Shown: positions 1-10,329 of the stretch, in pieces
How the letters are laid out: each line of letters opens with the position of its first letter
Position numbering within the stretch: the first letter of the stretch is position 1
Assembly: GCF_036370855.1 (NCBI RefSeq)
Contig: NC_088098.1
Location: 207,063,336-207,127,335 of the forward strand
Length of the DNA stretch: 64,000 bases
Direction: 5' to 3'
Origin: Dromaius novaehollandiae
Lineage: Eukaryota > Chordata > Aves > Casuariiformes > Dromaiidae
The notes under the pieces: generated by a model
The model's database searches: none
Seen by the model: the letters and a program-made list of their open reading frames with translations, nothing else
Told to the model about the DNA's origin: nothing
Translations under genes and position numbers: made by a program

Positions 1-1062
1 CGGGCCACGGCCACTGCGGCAGATGTCCCCGGGGCTGAGGCACCTTCCAGAGATGCCTGCAGACGCAGGGCCACCATGGCTGCCCTTCTCCACCACGTGT
101 GGAACGAAAGCTTTCAGTCCGAGGTCTCATTTCGAAACACGTTAACGAGGCACAAAACACAGCGTGGAGGGCAGATGAATAACAGTTTCTCAATGACTTG
201 CTTGTTATTTTCCCACCTGAGCCTTGGTACCTGGAGTTACTGTCACCTGAAGCACGTTTGTACTCGTGACAGACAATACAGGCAGAACAGACAACCCAAA
301 GCAGCGCTCAGCTGCACACAATCCCACGCGACGTCTTCCCGAAATGCAGCGTCCTACCTAGGAAAGGTGCAAGATCACCCAGCTCTTCCAAAAGTTTCAA
401 GATACGGCGTCCAGCCCCGGGGCCGGGGAAGACGTGCCGGCGCAGCCACGGCACGCCTGGAGTCTGGCGTGACACAGACAAGTCAGCTGAAAGCCAGGTG
501 CCAAGCGAACGCGCCAGCAAACACTGTAGCGCCTGCGAACCTTTCAGCGAGGCGCTCGGTCTACGCTGGCCACTCCGCTCTCCCATGTGCTAGTACCAAT
601 CTGGAGTTATTTCACTGGTTTCCACAGATTTGCTCTAGATTCACACCCCGAAACTTCAAAGCAGAATCTTACACACTGAAAAAGTCACTCGAAAGGCAAA
701 AACGTGATATACTTCTTCAACGCCTGACGTCTCCAAAGAAAAATTTCCCTGAGGATTTGTTTGTAAAGCAAGATGATGTTATCGTGGTTGTTATTACTAT
801 TACTATCTTCTATTTATTCCTATCCCTTTCTATTTCTGCTCTGCACAGAAGGAAGGACGATCCATTTAAAAATTCAGGACACAAATGGGAACCAGATTAT
901 ATCCATCCCAAAGCTGCCAAAAAGAAATTGCTGTACGAAACCAAAATCCTCCTGGGATTTTCCCAAATCCACAAAATATTCCTGAGCACTAAAGTTTCCA
1001 CTGGGACTACTACATTAAGACAGTCGCCGTGTGAAAACACAAGTATTCAACCATTTCCCTGA
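1..1062 (+). other. Long 5'-open reading frame, coding status unproven
   Basis: The frame is open from the first base of the window to a TGA at 1060-1062, about 353 codons. An internal ATG at 76 lies in a near-perfect Kozak context (GCCACCATGG) and gives 328 residues. No domain is recognisable. The first two thirds are basic and rich in Ser, Thr and Gln. Residues about 235-256 form one very hydrophobic stretch followed by His-Arg-Arg-Lys, which looks like a membrane segment with a basic stop-transfer flank. That stretch is encoded by an ATT/CTT-rich low-complexity run, so its hydrophobicity may be an accident of composition. The region is GC-rich at its 5' end, which lengthens chance frames. 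It could be a 3' exon of a gene starting outside the window, a lineage-specific gene, or chance. I favour chance or non-coding RNA. Confidence 0.2.
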
Positions 1063-2639
1063 TGTTCTCCAGCCCAAGGAGGCTGCAAAAAGCACGTCCC
1101 CCCACCTCAACGCTGGAGTAACGTTTTACCAGATCCTGTCTTGAAAGCGAGTTGTACGCTAAAACATATCTGTGTTAAAAAAGGCACTGTGGACCATCAG
1201 CCTTTTGTTCCCCTCATCAAATTTGCCGTGTTTTCTGCTCTTTTCTTCCCATCCATCATATCTAGGAATAAATCCTTCAGCCCGCTGCTGCCGGCTCCAC
1301 GCCAGCGGCCTCCCAGCACGCGCGGCCCCGCGCATCCGCGGCCCCGTTGGAAGGCAACGCGGTTAAAGCGAGTTAAACGAGAGCCTCCTTTGGCCCGAAG
1401 CGACTGGCGAAGCCTGAAATGCAAAAGCTTGCAGAAATCAGGTTGGATTTGCCAGACTGGCAGCTGGGAAATAAACATTTTTAACCAAGTAAATTTTGCC
1501 TGGAATCAGCAGGACAGAATAAAACCTTAAACTCTTCCAGTCCTGGGATTTTTACAGAGCCAACCTATGCTTTTAGCCAGTTTTGCACTGACTTGCTCTC
1601 AGATACTACTGTAAAAAAACCTTGAAAAATGCAGACATTGCAGATCCCCCTTGCTTCCCGAGCCTCCGCTGCCCAGACCCCGTGCGGTGCTGCCTCCCAC
1701 CACCTAACCCAACGCCCGGGAGAAGGCACCGCTCACGCTTCCTCGGATCCGCTATGGACCCTGCCAGAATCGCCAAACCGGCAGGCTACAAACAGGCTTT
1801 TGGGGGTATTTTGTGAATAAAAGTGATGCTCTTCATTTTGTGGTGGAACTTCCTTGCAGGGGACCTCTTGCAAGCAGTGCGCGAGCCGTCTCTGGGCCTT
1901 GATCTCTGCACGGAGGATGAACGCTGGAGGTGGCTTTGCTCCCTGACGACCCCGCACTGATGTGCTGGGCGACGATGAATTGCCTCTGGCCTCTTTGACG
2001 GCCGCTGCTCCAGGCAGAGCGCGTACGCGCAAATGAAAAACAAATTATGCCAATTGGAAATCCATAGGTTTTCTCCACGCAGCGCTGACACCTCTGGAGG
2101 GGCAACGCTTGCTTGTTTAGGTTGGTATCAGCCTCTTCCAGCAGCTACGTGCTTTCCAACCCCAAAAAACAAAACAAGGCAGGCAAGGGGGAGCGGCACA
2201 TGCCAGGACGGAGGAAGAGGATGGACACGCAGGAGCAAGCGTGGAGCCGCGGGGCTGCCGCCACGCAGGGCACGGCAGCCGCGGGGCAGCCAAGGAGAGC
2301 GCCGGTCCAGCACGGGAGGGTGTTTTATTGTTTGCTTTCACCCGTTTGATATTGCCTGCTCTCAGCGCTCAGGCATTTCTTGATAAGGTATTTATAGGAA
2401 CTTTTCCAGACGCTACAAATTACTATATATCTACGTATACGTACGCAGAGAAACCCCACTGCCAGGCAGCTGCACACGGGAAAAATGAGGGGATTCCTCA
2501 ACTTCAGGGCCACCTCTCTCCCAGAAAGCTTTTTTGGGATTATTATTGTAAAAAAAAAAAGAAATCCTGGCTCATTAGACGCATGACAAGGGCCCTGCAA
2601 ATGCCTTCACAGACAGATACAGAATCGCAGGGTTGGTTT
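1063..2639. other. No recognisable gene
   Basis: Mixed-composition DNA with short, overlapping frames on both strands and no recognised domain, repeat family or RNA. A small GC-rich patch lies at about 1280-1360. No function is proposed. Confidence 0.5.
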
Positions 2640-3300
2640 TTCACAAGCGTGTGACAGCGCTGCAGGCAGCGGGCTCGCGGGGCCGCTCGGCTAACCGCGC
2701 GGCTGCTCACTGCTCCCGGGACTTTCACGTAGCACCAGGAAAAAGGAAAAAACCCTCTTTCCATCAGAAAAGGAAAAAGAGCAAACAGCAACCTTCCTGT
2801 GTTCAAACCATGAATCACAGACGCTGGCAGGGAGGGCTTGCAGGGTAAGTCACGTTCACGCATCTTTTTTCTCCTCTTTCCACGCGTTTTCCCAGACGCG
2901 GCTTTATCTCTGTGCCCCCTCCAGCCTCAGCGAGGTTTAACACCAGAGCCGCCTCCAGCCGTGCCCTCGCAACGACGAACTGAGGAAACGCTCCCCGCGG
3001 GAGCCCTTCCCGCAGGAGGCCGCCGCGTGTCTCCCCCCTGCTCCCCAACTCCGCGGCCTCCGAAACCGCTCCGCCGGCAGCCGGGCCGCAGCAGCGATGC
3101 CACGCTCCAGGCCAAGCGCGGCACCGAGGTGCTGCCGGCCCCGGCCCCGCGGGGTACGGGCACCACTGCCGCGGCAGCACGAGCGCCCGGGCCCGGCCGC
3201 GGAGGGAAACGTTCACCGTACGGTCCCTCGGGCTCGTTTCCCACGTCTCAAATGGAGCCGTAACCGAATCGCCCGCCGAAGCCCGAGACAGTCCACCTTA
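2640..3300. promoter_or_regulatory. CpG-rich stretch
   Basis: CpG dinucleotides are dense at about 2650-2715 and again at about 2880-3260, in contrast to the CpG-poor DNA further downstream. Several frames are open on both strands only because GC-rich DNA has few stop codons. I see no TATA box or convincing start codon plus splice donor. It may be a shore of the stronger CpG island 1 kb downstream, or a separate promoter or first exon. Confidence 0.4.
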
Positions 3301-3654
3301 AAAATAAACTGAAAACATCCCCGTGCGACTCGCGGCTGTTCCTCGCTAGCCCGCGACTCTCGCAGCGGTAATATTTTTCAAGTTGAGAGAATTCACGCAA
3401 GTACCATATGCTGCTCGGGGACGGTCTCGGGGCATCGGGAGAGGCGCGGGGTCCCTCCTGGGGCAGCTCGGGGCTGCCCGGCACCGGCGGCCCTAGCGGC
3501 GCCCCTGCTTTGGGATGCTGGTGGCCGCCCCAGAGCTTCACGTACCTGCCCCCGTTTTGGGCAAAACGCAGGGGCAGGGTGCAGGGAGCTATGGGGCAGG
3601 GTCCCAGGGAGCCATGGGGCAGGCCCCACTGCTGCCCGGCCCATGCGCCCGCGG

Positions 3655-4140
3655 CTACCTGCACACCGGGACGGCCGCGGTGCACACCGGACACCCACGC
3701 ACGGGTGCACACGCACTGATGCACACCGGGCACACGCATGCACACACATGCACACACATGCACACCGCTGCAGCCGCATGCACGCACTGACAGCTGCTCG
3801 TACACACACGGCACAGGCGCACACACACACACACGCCGCACAAGCACGGGTGTGCACAGATACACACGTGCACACGTATGCACTGGTGCACACACACGAA
3901 CACACACAGAGGTACATGCACACACACACCAGGACACACAGAGACGTACACACATGCATACACACACCCCCCACACGGACACACACATACACACAGACAC
4001 GCGGACACACCTGTGCACGCACATATGCACACACACACACGTATGCACACACGCACACACATGCATGCACACGCATGCACCTGTGCACACGCGCACACAC
4101 ACACACACACGCACACGCCGCCGCCCGCGCGCGGGCACAC
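3655..4140. repeat. CA-rich simple and variant repeat tract
   Basis: About 480 bp are built from CA/AC dinucleotides interrupted by GC, TG, CG and AT steps (blocks such as GCACACACATGCACAC recur). Pure (CA)n runs are short, so this is a variant, minisatellite-like tract. It is alternating purine-pyrimidine almost throughout and therefore able to adopt Z-DNA in principle. It has almost no stop codons, so long His/Thr- or Cys/Val-rich frames run through it in all six frames; none should be taken as a gene. It adjoins the CpG island at 4100-4640. Confidence 0.9.
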
Positions 4141-4640
4141 GCCCCCGGCAGTGCCCCCCCACACGCGCGGGCACGCGCACCCCCCCCACCCCGCCGCGCG
4201 CACACGCCCGTTACCTCCGGCTCCGCGCCCCGCAGCCCCCGGCAGCACCTTGGCCATCCGCGCCCGCCCCGCCGCTCGCCGCCGTCCCCAGGCGCGCACG
4301 GCGGGCCGGGGGCGGGGCCAGCGGGGGCGGGGCCAGCGGGGGGGCGTGGTCAGAGCGGGGGCGGGGGCACGCGGGGGCGGGGCCAGATGGGGCGGCCCCG
4401 CCCCGCCTTCGCCCCGCCCTCCCCGCGGCGGCGGGAGCACGGGGCGGGTTGCGCTGCTCTGCCGCGCCGCGGGGCTCCCCGGCCCCCCGCGTCCCCCGGC
4501 CCCACCACTCCCCGCCGTTCCCGTCTCCCGGGCGGGCTGCAGCGCACCCACGGACACGGCGCAGCCCCGCACCGCGGGGGCTGGCGGCAGCAGCAGGCCC
4601 GGCAGCGTCCTCCACATCGCCGGGCCGGACGCAGGGTTTC
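4100..4640. promoter_or_regulatory. CpG island with GC boxes, candidate promoter
   Basis: About 540 bp of very GC- and CpG-rich DNA. GC-box motifs (GGGGCGGGGCC-like) occur at about 4309-4319, 4324-4333, 4357-4367 and 4376-4384, and inverted copies (CCCCGCCC) at about 4394-4420. The first two sit in a 15-bp tandem repeat. No TATA box is seen, which is typical of a vertebrate Sp1-type CpG-island promoter. GC boxes on both strands would allow bidirectional transcription. The candidate coding exon at 4215-4257 lies just downstream on the minus strand. Confidence 0.6.
4215..4257 (-). CDS. Candidate first coding exon on the minus strand
   Basis: On the minus strand an ATG at 4257-4255 lies in a strong context (GCGGATGG). 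It is followed by 43 nt encoding MAKVLPGAAGRGAG plus one base, and then a donor-like GAG|GTAACG with the intron starting at 4214. The GC boxes of the CpG island lie directly upstream, in the right place for transcription toward lower coordinates. The CA-rich tract would then be the start of intron 1. The frame is also open upstream to an ATG at 4617-4615 whose product begins MWRTLPGLLLPP, so a longer N-terminus is possible. I do not recognise the peptide and could not identify a second exon in the window. Position +5 of the donor is C rather than G, which weakens it. Confidence 0.3.
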
Positions 4641-7240
4641 ATCTTTTGGGTGTATTCGTCATTACCCTGATGACCGATGCTCTGCGGCCAGCAGCGCTTT
4701 TTGCCTTTTCCCTCCTCACCCCTGGTGTTATACACACACGTTTTTCCCTTATTGTTCTGATAATGAAAAGATTTTTCAGGGCTGACAACACCCAGCTGGA
4801 TCCTTCTCGTCCAGTTCCCTGTTTGAGATGCTGGACGAACCCTTCCTCCCCTCTCCCTCCCGTGAGCTGGCACGGCTGCTCCGCTGCGAGCTCCCGCCGG
4901 CCTCTGCCACTGGGATCCCAGTTTTCGACTTCTTCTTGCAGGTCCTCTAATTGAGGGAGTCCGTCTCGTTCTGCACCGCTCCGGAGCCAGCAGGCCGCGG
5001 AGGTCGCCTGCGGCCTCGCGGTACCCCGGAGCAGCCTGCCCGGACAGGCAGGAGCTGGACACGCAGCAGCTAAGGCCGAGGCCTGGGCACACCTGGGACA
5101 TCACAGCCCAAGCTGGAGATGCCTAATGCATGTGGATGGTCTCAGGTTTAAGCATCTGCTGCCCCATGGCCTTCCTACATCAGGTCATAGGAGCTCAGTC
5201 CCATCGGCGGTACCAGCACGGGCTCTCTGAGCTCACCAAACCCCTGAGGCAGTCTGCGGTTGGTAGGAATGACCTCCAGTCCCAGGTCCACCTTTTAATG
5301 ATGGACACCCTGCCTGTCCTCTAGCGGGACCCTCCCTAGCCGGTCTGCCTGCGCCTCGCGGAGCGTGTGGGTCTGTGCTGTCACCGCGCTGGGCCGTATC
5401 CAGCCTGTGCAGAGATGGGGGAGCGTTGCAAATAGCACAGCTATTATTAAATCCAGACCCTTTTCCCTGCTGCCCACCTGCTTCATCACTCATTTGCACA
5501 TAAATAGCATACTGTACATATCCCTTTGTGTCACGCCGAGGATTTATGGCCCAGGCCGGACACCGGCGCTGCAGCGACAGGAGCACAGGAAACTCGTCAG
5601 CCCGCGGGCTCCTCCGCGACGCGGCACGCCAGCTCCGCAGGCGGGAGGGCTTCAGCGTTGGGTCTCCCGGCCCTGCCGCGTCAGACCCCGCTTCGCCCCC
5701 CTGCCGCAGGGCCCGTCCCCGGGGCGAGGGGATGGGAGAGCACCTTCGCGTGCTCACGCCATGCTGCGTGCCCTTCCGCAGAGCCAGCCGTGTTTGCACA
5801 GCCCCGACACACCACGCGAGGTGACGGCTGGGTGCTGCCAGTGCAAGGGTCTCCCTGAAGCTTTGAAAGCGAAGCACCGGCGTGGGCAGCCTGATTTTCC
5901 AAAGTGCTGAGCAGCCCGTGAGCCTCCAGAGCACGGAGCTGATTTCATAGCAAGTGCAGTAGAAGTCCAGGATCTCTCCCTGAAGTTGGTTAATACAGTC
6001 AGGATTTACCCTCGAGCAGAAGAACGGAGATTGCAGATACACTGCTGTTGGAGGGGGAGGCAGGGGAAATCATCACATACGTTCTTGGCACACGTTTTAG
6101 CCTCCTCAGGGGAAAAAAATACAGGTTCATGCTTAGGGGACTAGTCTTGAACGAAAGAGAAATATTCAGTTCCCTGATCTCCCACAGATTCCCTGAGTAT
6201 CTGGGAACAAGTCATTTAGGCCCAAATCGGATGTTTGTAAATGCCTAACTCCTCTGTGAAATCAAGGGGAATCCTGCTGCCCCAGATAGAGTAGACACCT
6301 AGTCCCCAAGAGGGACTAGCCTTCAATTTTTCAGATTGCATGCTTGTCCTCTCCTGCCTTCCCCTGGAAGTGACTGTTGGGTTTACTCTCATGCACAGGC
6401 AAACCATGGACCTACTCAGTTGTAAATGAAGGCATAATTTTGCCCTCGGCTTGTTGAGTGTCTGTTCCCAGTGCTGGATGAGAGGAGGGGATTTCTCTCC
6501 AAGCCCAGTTCAAAATGGCAATTTAAATGCTACTTTTTGTCACTCTCCAGCTTTATAATTTGGTTGGACAAAGCAGGGCACATTCTTATTTTGGTTATTC
6601 TGATTCTGTGTGATTACAGTCTTGTGCAATATGGGATTGGGTGATTCAAGTGCAATCAAGCTGTACTATCCGCAATCAAGTAGACCCAGCATATCCAAGG
6701 GCTTATTCTGTTTTCAGTCCGGCCTCAAAATCTGCGCTGCTCTTCTGCCTCATTAGGACTCTAGGGCTGTGTGATGACCAGTGATAAATTCAGTGTTGGA
6801 GGAACAAACGTATCAAGAAAAAGGATTGTCTGCTATCTTGTCTTTCGGTAGCACTGCCAAGGACCTCATGAACCATGCTATGTTATGTTTCCAAGGACAA
6901 AAGCTGCCTAGGTAAAAGTGCAGTTTCTCTTTTTCTTCATATTCTTCATTTTATGGGGAAACTTTCCAAGTGACTTTCAAAGTCTTTTTCCTGTACAATT
7001 CTATTTTTATTTGATAAATTAAGTGGTCTCGAAGGATGGCAGGTTGGAAAGTGAGTGCTCCAATCACTCTTAGGTTTGATACGCTTGATAACCCCCGGAG
7101 AGGTTAGATCACAGATACATAGCTACCAAATTCATTCATTCGCAGTGCGTCTGTATCTGCCCATCAGCACAAGCCAACCACACAGTTTGTAGCTCCACTA
7201 TTTTCACGTCTTCCCCTGGAAGATCAATTTGGGGAGTAGA
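4641..7240. other. No recognisable gene
   Basis: GC content falls from left to right. Short frames on both strands lack recognisable domains. A GC-rich segment at about 5560-5780 is CpG-containing but has no promoter motif. No interspersed repeat was recognised. Confidence 0.5.
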
Positions 7241-7258
7241 AGGAAGGAAGGAAGGAAG
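7240..7258 (+). repeat. (AAGG)n microsatellite
   Basis: Short tetranucleotide run of AAGG, between four and five units. Confidence 0.85.
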
Positions 7259-7614
7259 TTCATCCCTCCAGCCCTTTTGGTTCTAACCTATTCAACTGAG
7301 GCCAAGTTCCACCAAAACTCTGGTTGTCACGTCAGCAACCGCTGATGTGAACAGAGCTGACAGGGCCATCTCGTCTCACCACCTCCCTCCAGCTTCTCAC
7401 TGGTAACTATGGATCGTGGAGAAGCACGTGAACCGCACTGTCCAAGCGAATCTGTTAAACTCTGATGTGGCAAATAAATGAAACATCTCGGAGATTCCCC
7501 AAGCATTTCAGCAGGAGGTGAAGAAGAGAAGTGTTTCTGGGTGCCTTGCTGGTTCAGCCTTTAGGGGCCTCCTGGATCACCTGGCAGCCCCAGGTCATCT
7601 CGTATTAGTGAATC

Positions 7615-7740
7615 CCAGTCGCGGCGTCACTCTGCGCCGTTACTGCAGCCCGAGCTCGGGCCGGATGGCCGAGGCCCCGCGGAAGGGCCGCCGCCGCTCC
7701 GAACAGCGAGCGCACCCCGGTACTGACGCTCGCTGCATTT
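7615..7740. promoter_or_regulatory. Short isolated CpG islet
   Basis: About 125 bp with very dense CpG in otherwise AT-rich DNA. On the plus strand an ATG at about 7664 in a good context (CCGGATGG) begins a short basic peptide, MAEAPRKGRRRSEQRAHPG. A weak donor-like CCG|GTACTG follows. The peptide is unknown to me. It may be a small first exon, a methylation-protected regulatory element, or chance. CpG density is the only firm observation. Confidence 0.3.
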
Positions 7741-9149
7741 GCGGCTGCCCATGCGTGTAATCACATCGCTTCCAAATGCTGCGAGTAAACAAATAATTGT
7801 CCCCCTCCGCCTGACACTGTGGCAACCCCAGATGCCTGCACGCAGCATCATTTCTTCGTTTAACCGCTGCTTTGAACGACTGTTGACCAGGCGGCCTGTG
7901 AATTAAAGCCCCATTAGCACCACCGTCTACGACATCGGAGCCGGCCGCTGATAAGAACAAGACGAATAACCACAGCGCAGCGTGGAGACCACAACGAGAG
8001 CCGAATCAGGGAATCGGAATACGCCGGGTAAAGAAGCTTTGTTAGAGTAAGTTTAGTAAATAAATAACACGGATCCTTTAAAACAAAAGATTCCCTTACC
8101 ATGCCTCCTGCCCCGTCAGATGGAAGGAATCCTAGCTGCTCTGATTAGTCACAAACTTCATTTATCCCACAGACAAGCTTGTTTCAGCAGATACTGCTTT
8201 AACCATCCTCAGCTTCTCTGAAATACTTTAAACACCGAGCGGAGGCAAATCCACTTGCAGCGCTGGAGCACAAGTTGCAAAACTCCGTCTGCGAAAGGTG
8301 TTTGAACAATCCAGCTACCACACGGCCGGTGAGCTCAGCAACGCAGCGAGCATTGCCGAAATGCACTGGGATAAATTAATAGCCACTGCAAGATTTGCAC
8401 AGTGACAACTGTGCATATTTATCAGGTCCCCTCTGATAGGCACTTAACAGACAGCATTGAATTTGGAGGCAGCAGAAATGTATCTGCACATCTGTTTTTC
8501 CAGTTTTGCCAAAGATCTTTCATTTTTCTCTAATAACTCGACCTGTTTGGTTTCTGGCAGAAGACTGTTAAGCAGAGCACTCGCTGCCTGGATTCGCTCC
8601 AGCATGAGATGAGGTCAGGACAACAAAGAAAAAGAAACAGCTGGATGGCTACTAAGCAGTGGGAACAAACAGGGCAGGGACTAGGCTTTTCTTTTCCCTT
8701 CCCTTTTTGTTTATCCAATGGGATTTCATTCCTAGGCGTATTTATTCCCCCAGCACACGGTATCACAAAAGCACTTTTTCCTGCCATTGCAACAGTTGTA
8801 CCAAGCCTCCTCTGGCAGGCTGGTCATATCCATGGTACTGGTACAAATAGTACACCTCGATAATCACTCCTACAGTCAGCTATCAGGAAATGTGAAGCAC
8901 AGGTCCTAAGAATTTCCCCAGATAGATTGCATCTCCCACACGCGCGTTTTGATCTTGACTTTGGCAAGGTGGGTTTCTTACGCTGTTTTATTTTTCCATT
9001 TCAGCACATTCTGATTAGTCTGTCCAAGGCTATCTAGGACGGCTGTGACAGGGGAGGGCTGGGAGGGCGGCTCGCATTTTTTCAGTCAATTTTCTTTCTT
9101 ATTCCTGATATTCAGCTAGTTTATCTTAAAGCAGCAAGCAGAAAAAAAT
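7741..9149. other. No recognisable gene; possible conserved non-coding block near 8360-8570
   Basis: No coding signal. Around 8360-8570 the sequence is free of recognisable repeats and contains TAAT-type and GATA-type motifs (for example TAAATTAATAG and TTATCAGG). It also holds a perfect short inverted repeat at 8397-8414 (7-bp arms GCACAGT/ACTGTGC with a 4-nt spacer). This resembles vertebrate conserved non-coding DNA in style only; conservation was not tested. Confidence 0.25.
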
Positions 9150-9265
9150 TCTGGTGGGGAAAGAAGGAGGTGGAGAAGAGGGGAGAGAAGAGAATATGGA
9201 AGACAAAGAGAGAAGGGAGGAAGGGAAGGGGGAGAGTGTGCAAGCAAGAGAGAGAGAGAGACACG
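9150..9265 (+). repeat. Purine-rich (GA) tract
   Basis: About 115 bp that are almost entirely A and G on the plus strand, ending in a short (GA)n run near 9248-9261. Long homopurine tracts can form triplex (H-DNA) structures. The frames through it are compositional. Confidence 0.75.
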
Positions 9266-9562
9266 GAAAAGCAGCATGCACATATTCCCCTGTTCAAGAG
9301 TTTTTCTCTCTCTGACCTCACTTTCTCCAAGGCCAGAAATTCCACCTCGGGACTTGCCAAGGAGACAATGCAACATTCCTCTGCTAGGCCACAAAGCAAG
9401 TGTGAAATGTTCTGTTTTAATCATTTACAGAACAAAAGGAACACAACAGTCACAGCCTGATTCATATCTGCTGAAATCCAGCAGCCAAGCTGTGGGAGAG
9501 AAGAGACAGATGAAGAAAGGAAAGGAAGATGAGGTTTGTTTTTTTGTTTTTTTTTTCTGATT

Positions 9563-10275
9563 AATCACTATAGACCTAAGGAAATACAAGAAGGACCCTG
9601 TCGGGCTAGACCAAAGTTTAAGAAGCCCTGGAGAAGAAAGAAGCCCTCTCTGACATGGCCACTAGCTGCAGAAAAAATACAAAGAACAGTGCAAGTACAA
9701 ATGCTGTTGTCTCTTGTACACGATCCCATTTTCCAGCAGTTCCTGCACTGCAGGAACTTCTTGAGCCAGAGGCTGTACCTGCATCATCATGTTTGATAGC
9801 CCTTCATAGACCTTTCTTCCATAATGTTTTCTAATCACTTTCTGAGCCCATTCATACTTTTGGCAGCCTGGACATCCTGTGGCAATGAGTCGCACAATGT
9901 AGTTATGTACTGTGTAAAGACATACTTCCTTCGGGTTGTTGTAAGCCTTTCCTTATTTACTTCTGTGTCATTCATGATTCCTGTATTTCTACTATATCCT
10001 TCTTCAAGCATCTCTTTTCCAAACCAGCAAGTTTTAGTTTACTGAATGTCTCCTTTCATGGAAGCTGTTCTATCCCTTGACCACCTTTGCCACCCGTGGC
10101 CATCACTTCTCCAAGGCTGGAATGGGAAGCCCAGAAAAGTGCTCAGTACTCCAGGTGTAGGTGAGCCAGGGACTGATTTATACAGTGACAGGCCATGGAG
10201 AGGTTTCCAAAGGTTGGACATGGCAAGCAGCGTACCAGTCTTTAAGCTGAGGAAAGGAAGAAGAGTTAGGAAGTG
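9563..10275 (-). mobile_element. Ancient CR1-type LINE remnant
   Basis: The order of segments matches a repeat I know from amniote genomes in antisense CR1 orientation. First comes a piece reading 'GAAGGACCCTGTCGGGCTAGACC'-like (9590-9615). Next is the 'GACATCCTGTGGCAATGAGT' segment (9870-9890) with 'TGTGTAAAGACATACTTCCTTC' (9911-9933). Last are 'GGAAGCTGTTCTATCCCTTGACC' (10060-10083) and 'GTGCTCAGTACTCCAGGTGT' (10139-10159), ending near 'GACTGATTTATACAGTGACA' (10171-10190). Divergence is high and there is no coding capacity. The family name and exact ends are from memory of consensus patterns, not a search. Confidence 0.6.
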
Positions 10276-10329
10276 ATTTTCCAGTCATTCTTGGAAAGAC
10301 CAGAACAGTCAAAGGGTTTGCAAACATCT

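Noticed and set aside
3248..5104. Several long frames (up to 380 codons) on both strands rich in His/Thr, Cys/Val or Arg/Pro
   Set aside because: They run through the CA tract and CpG island in all six frames at once; the sequence simply lacks stop codons there.
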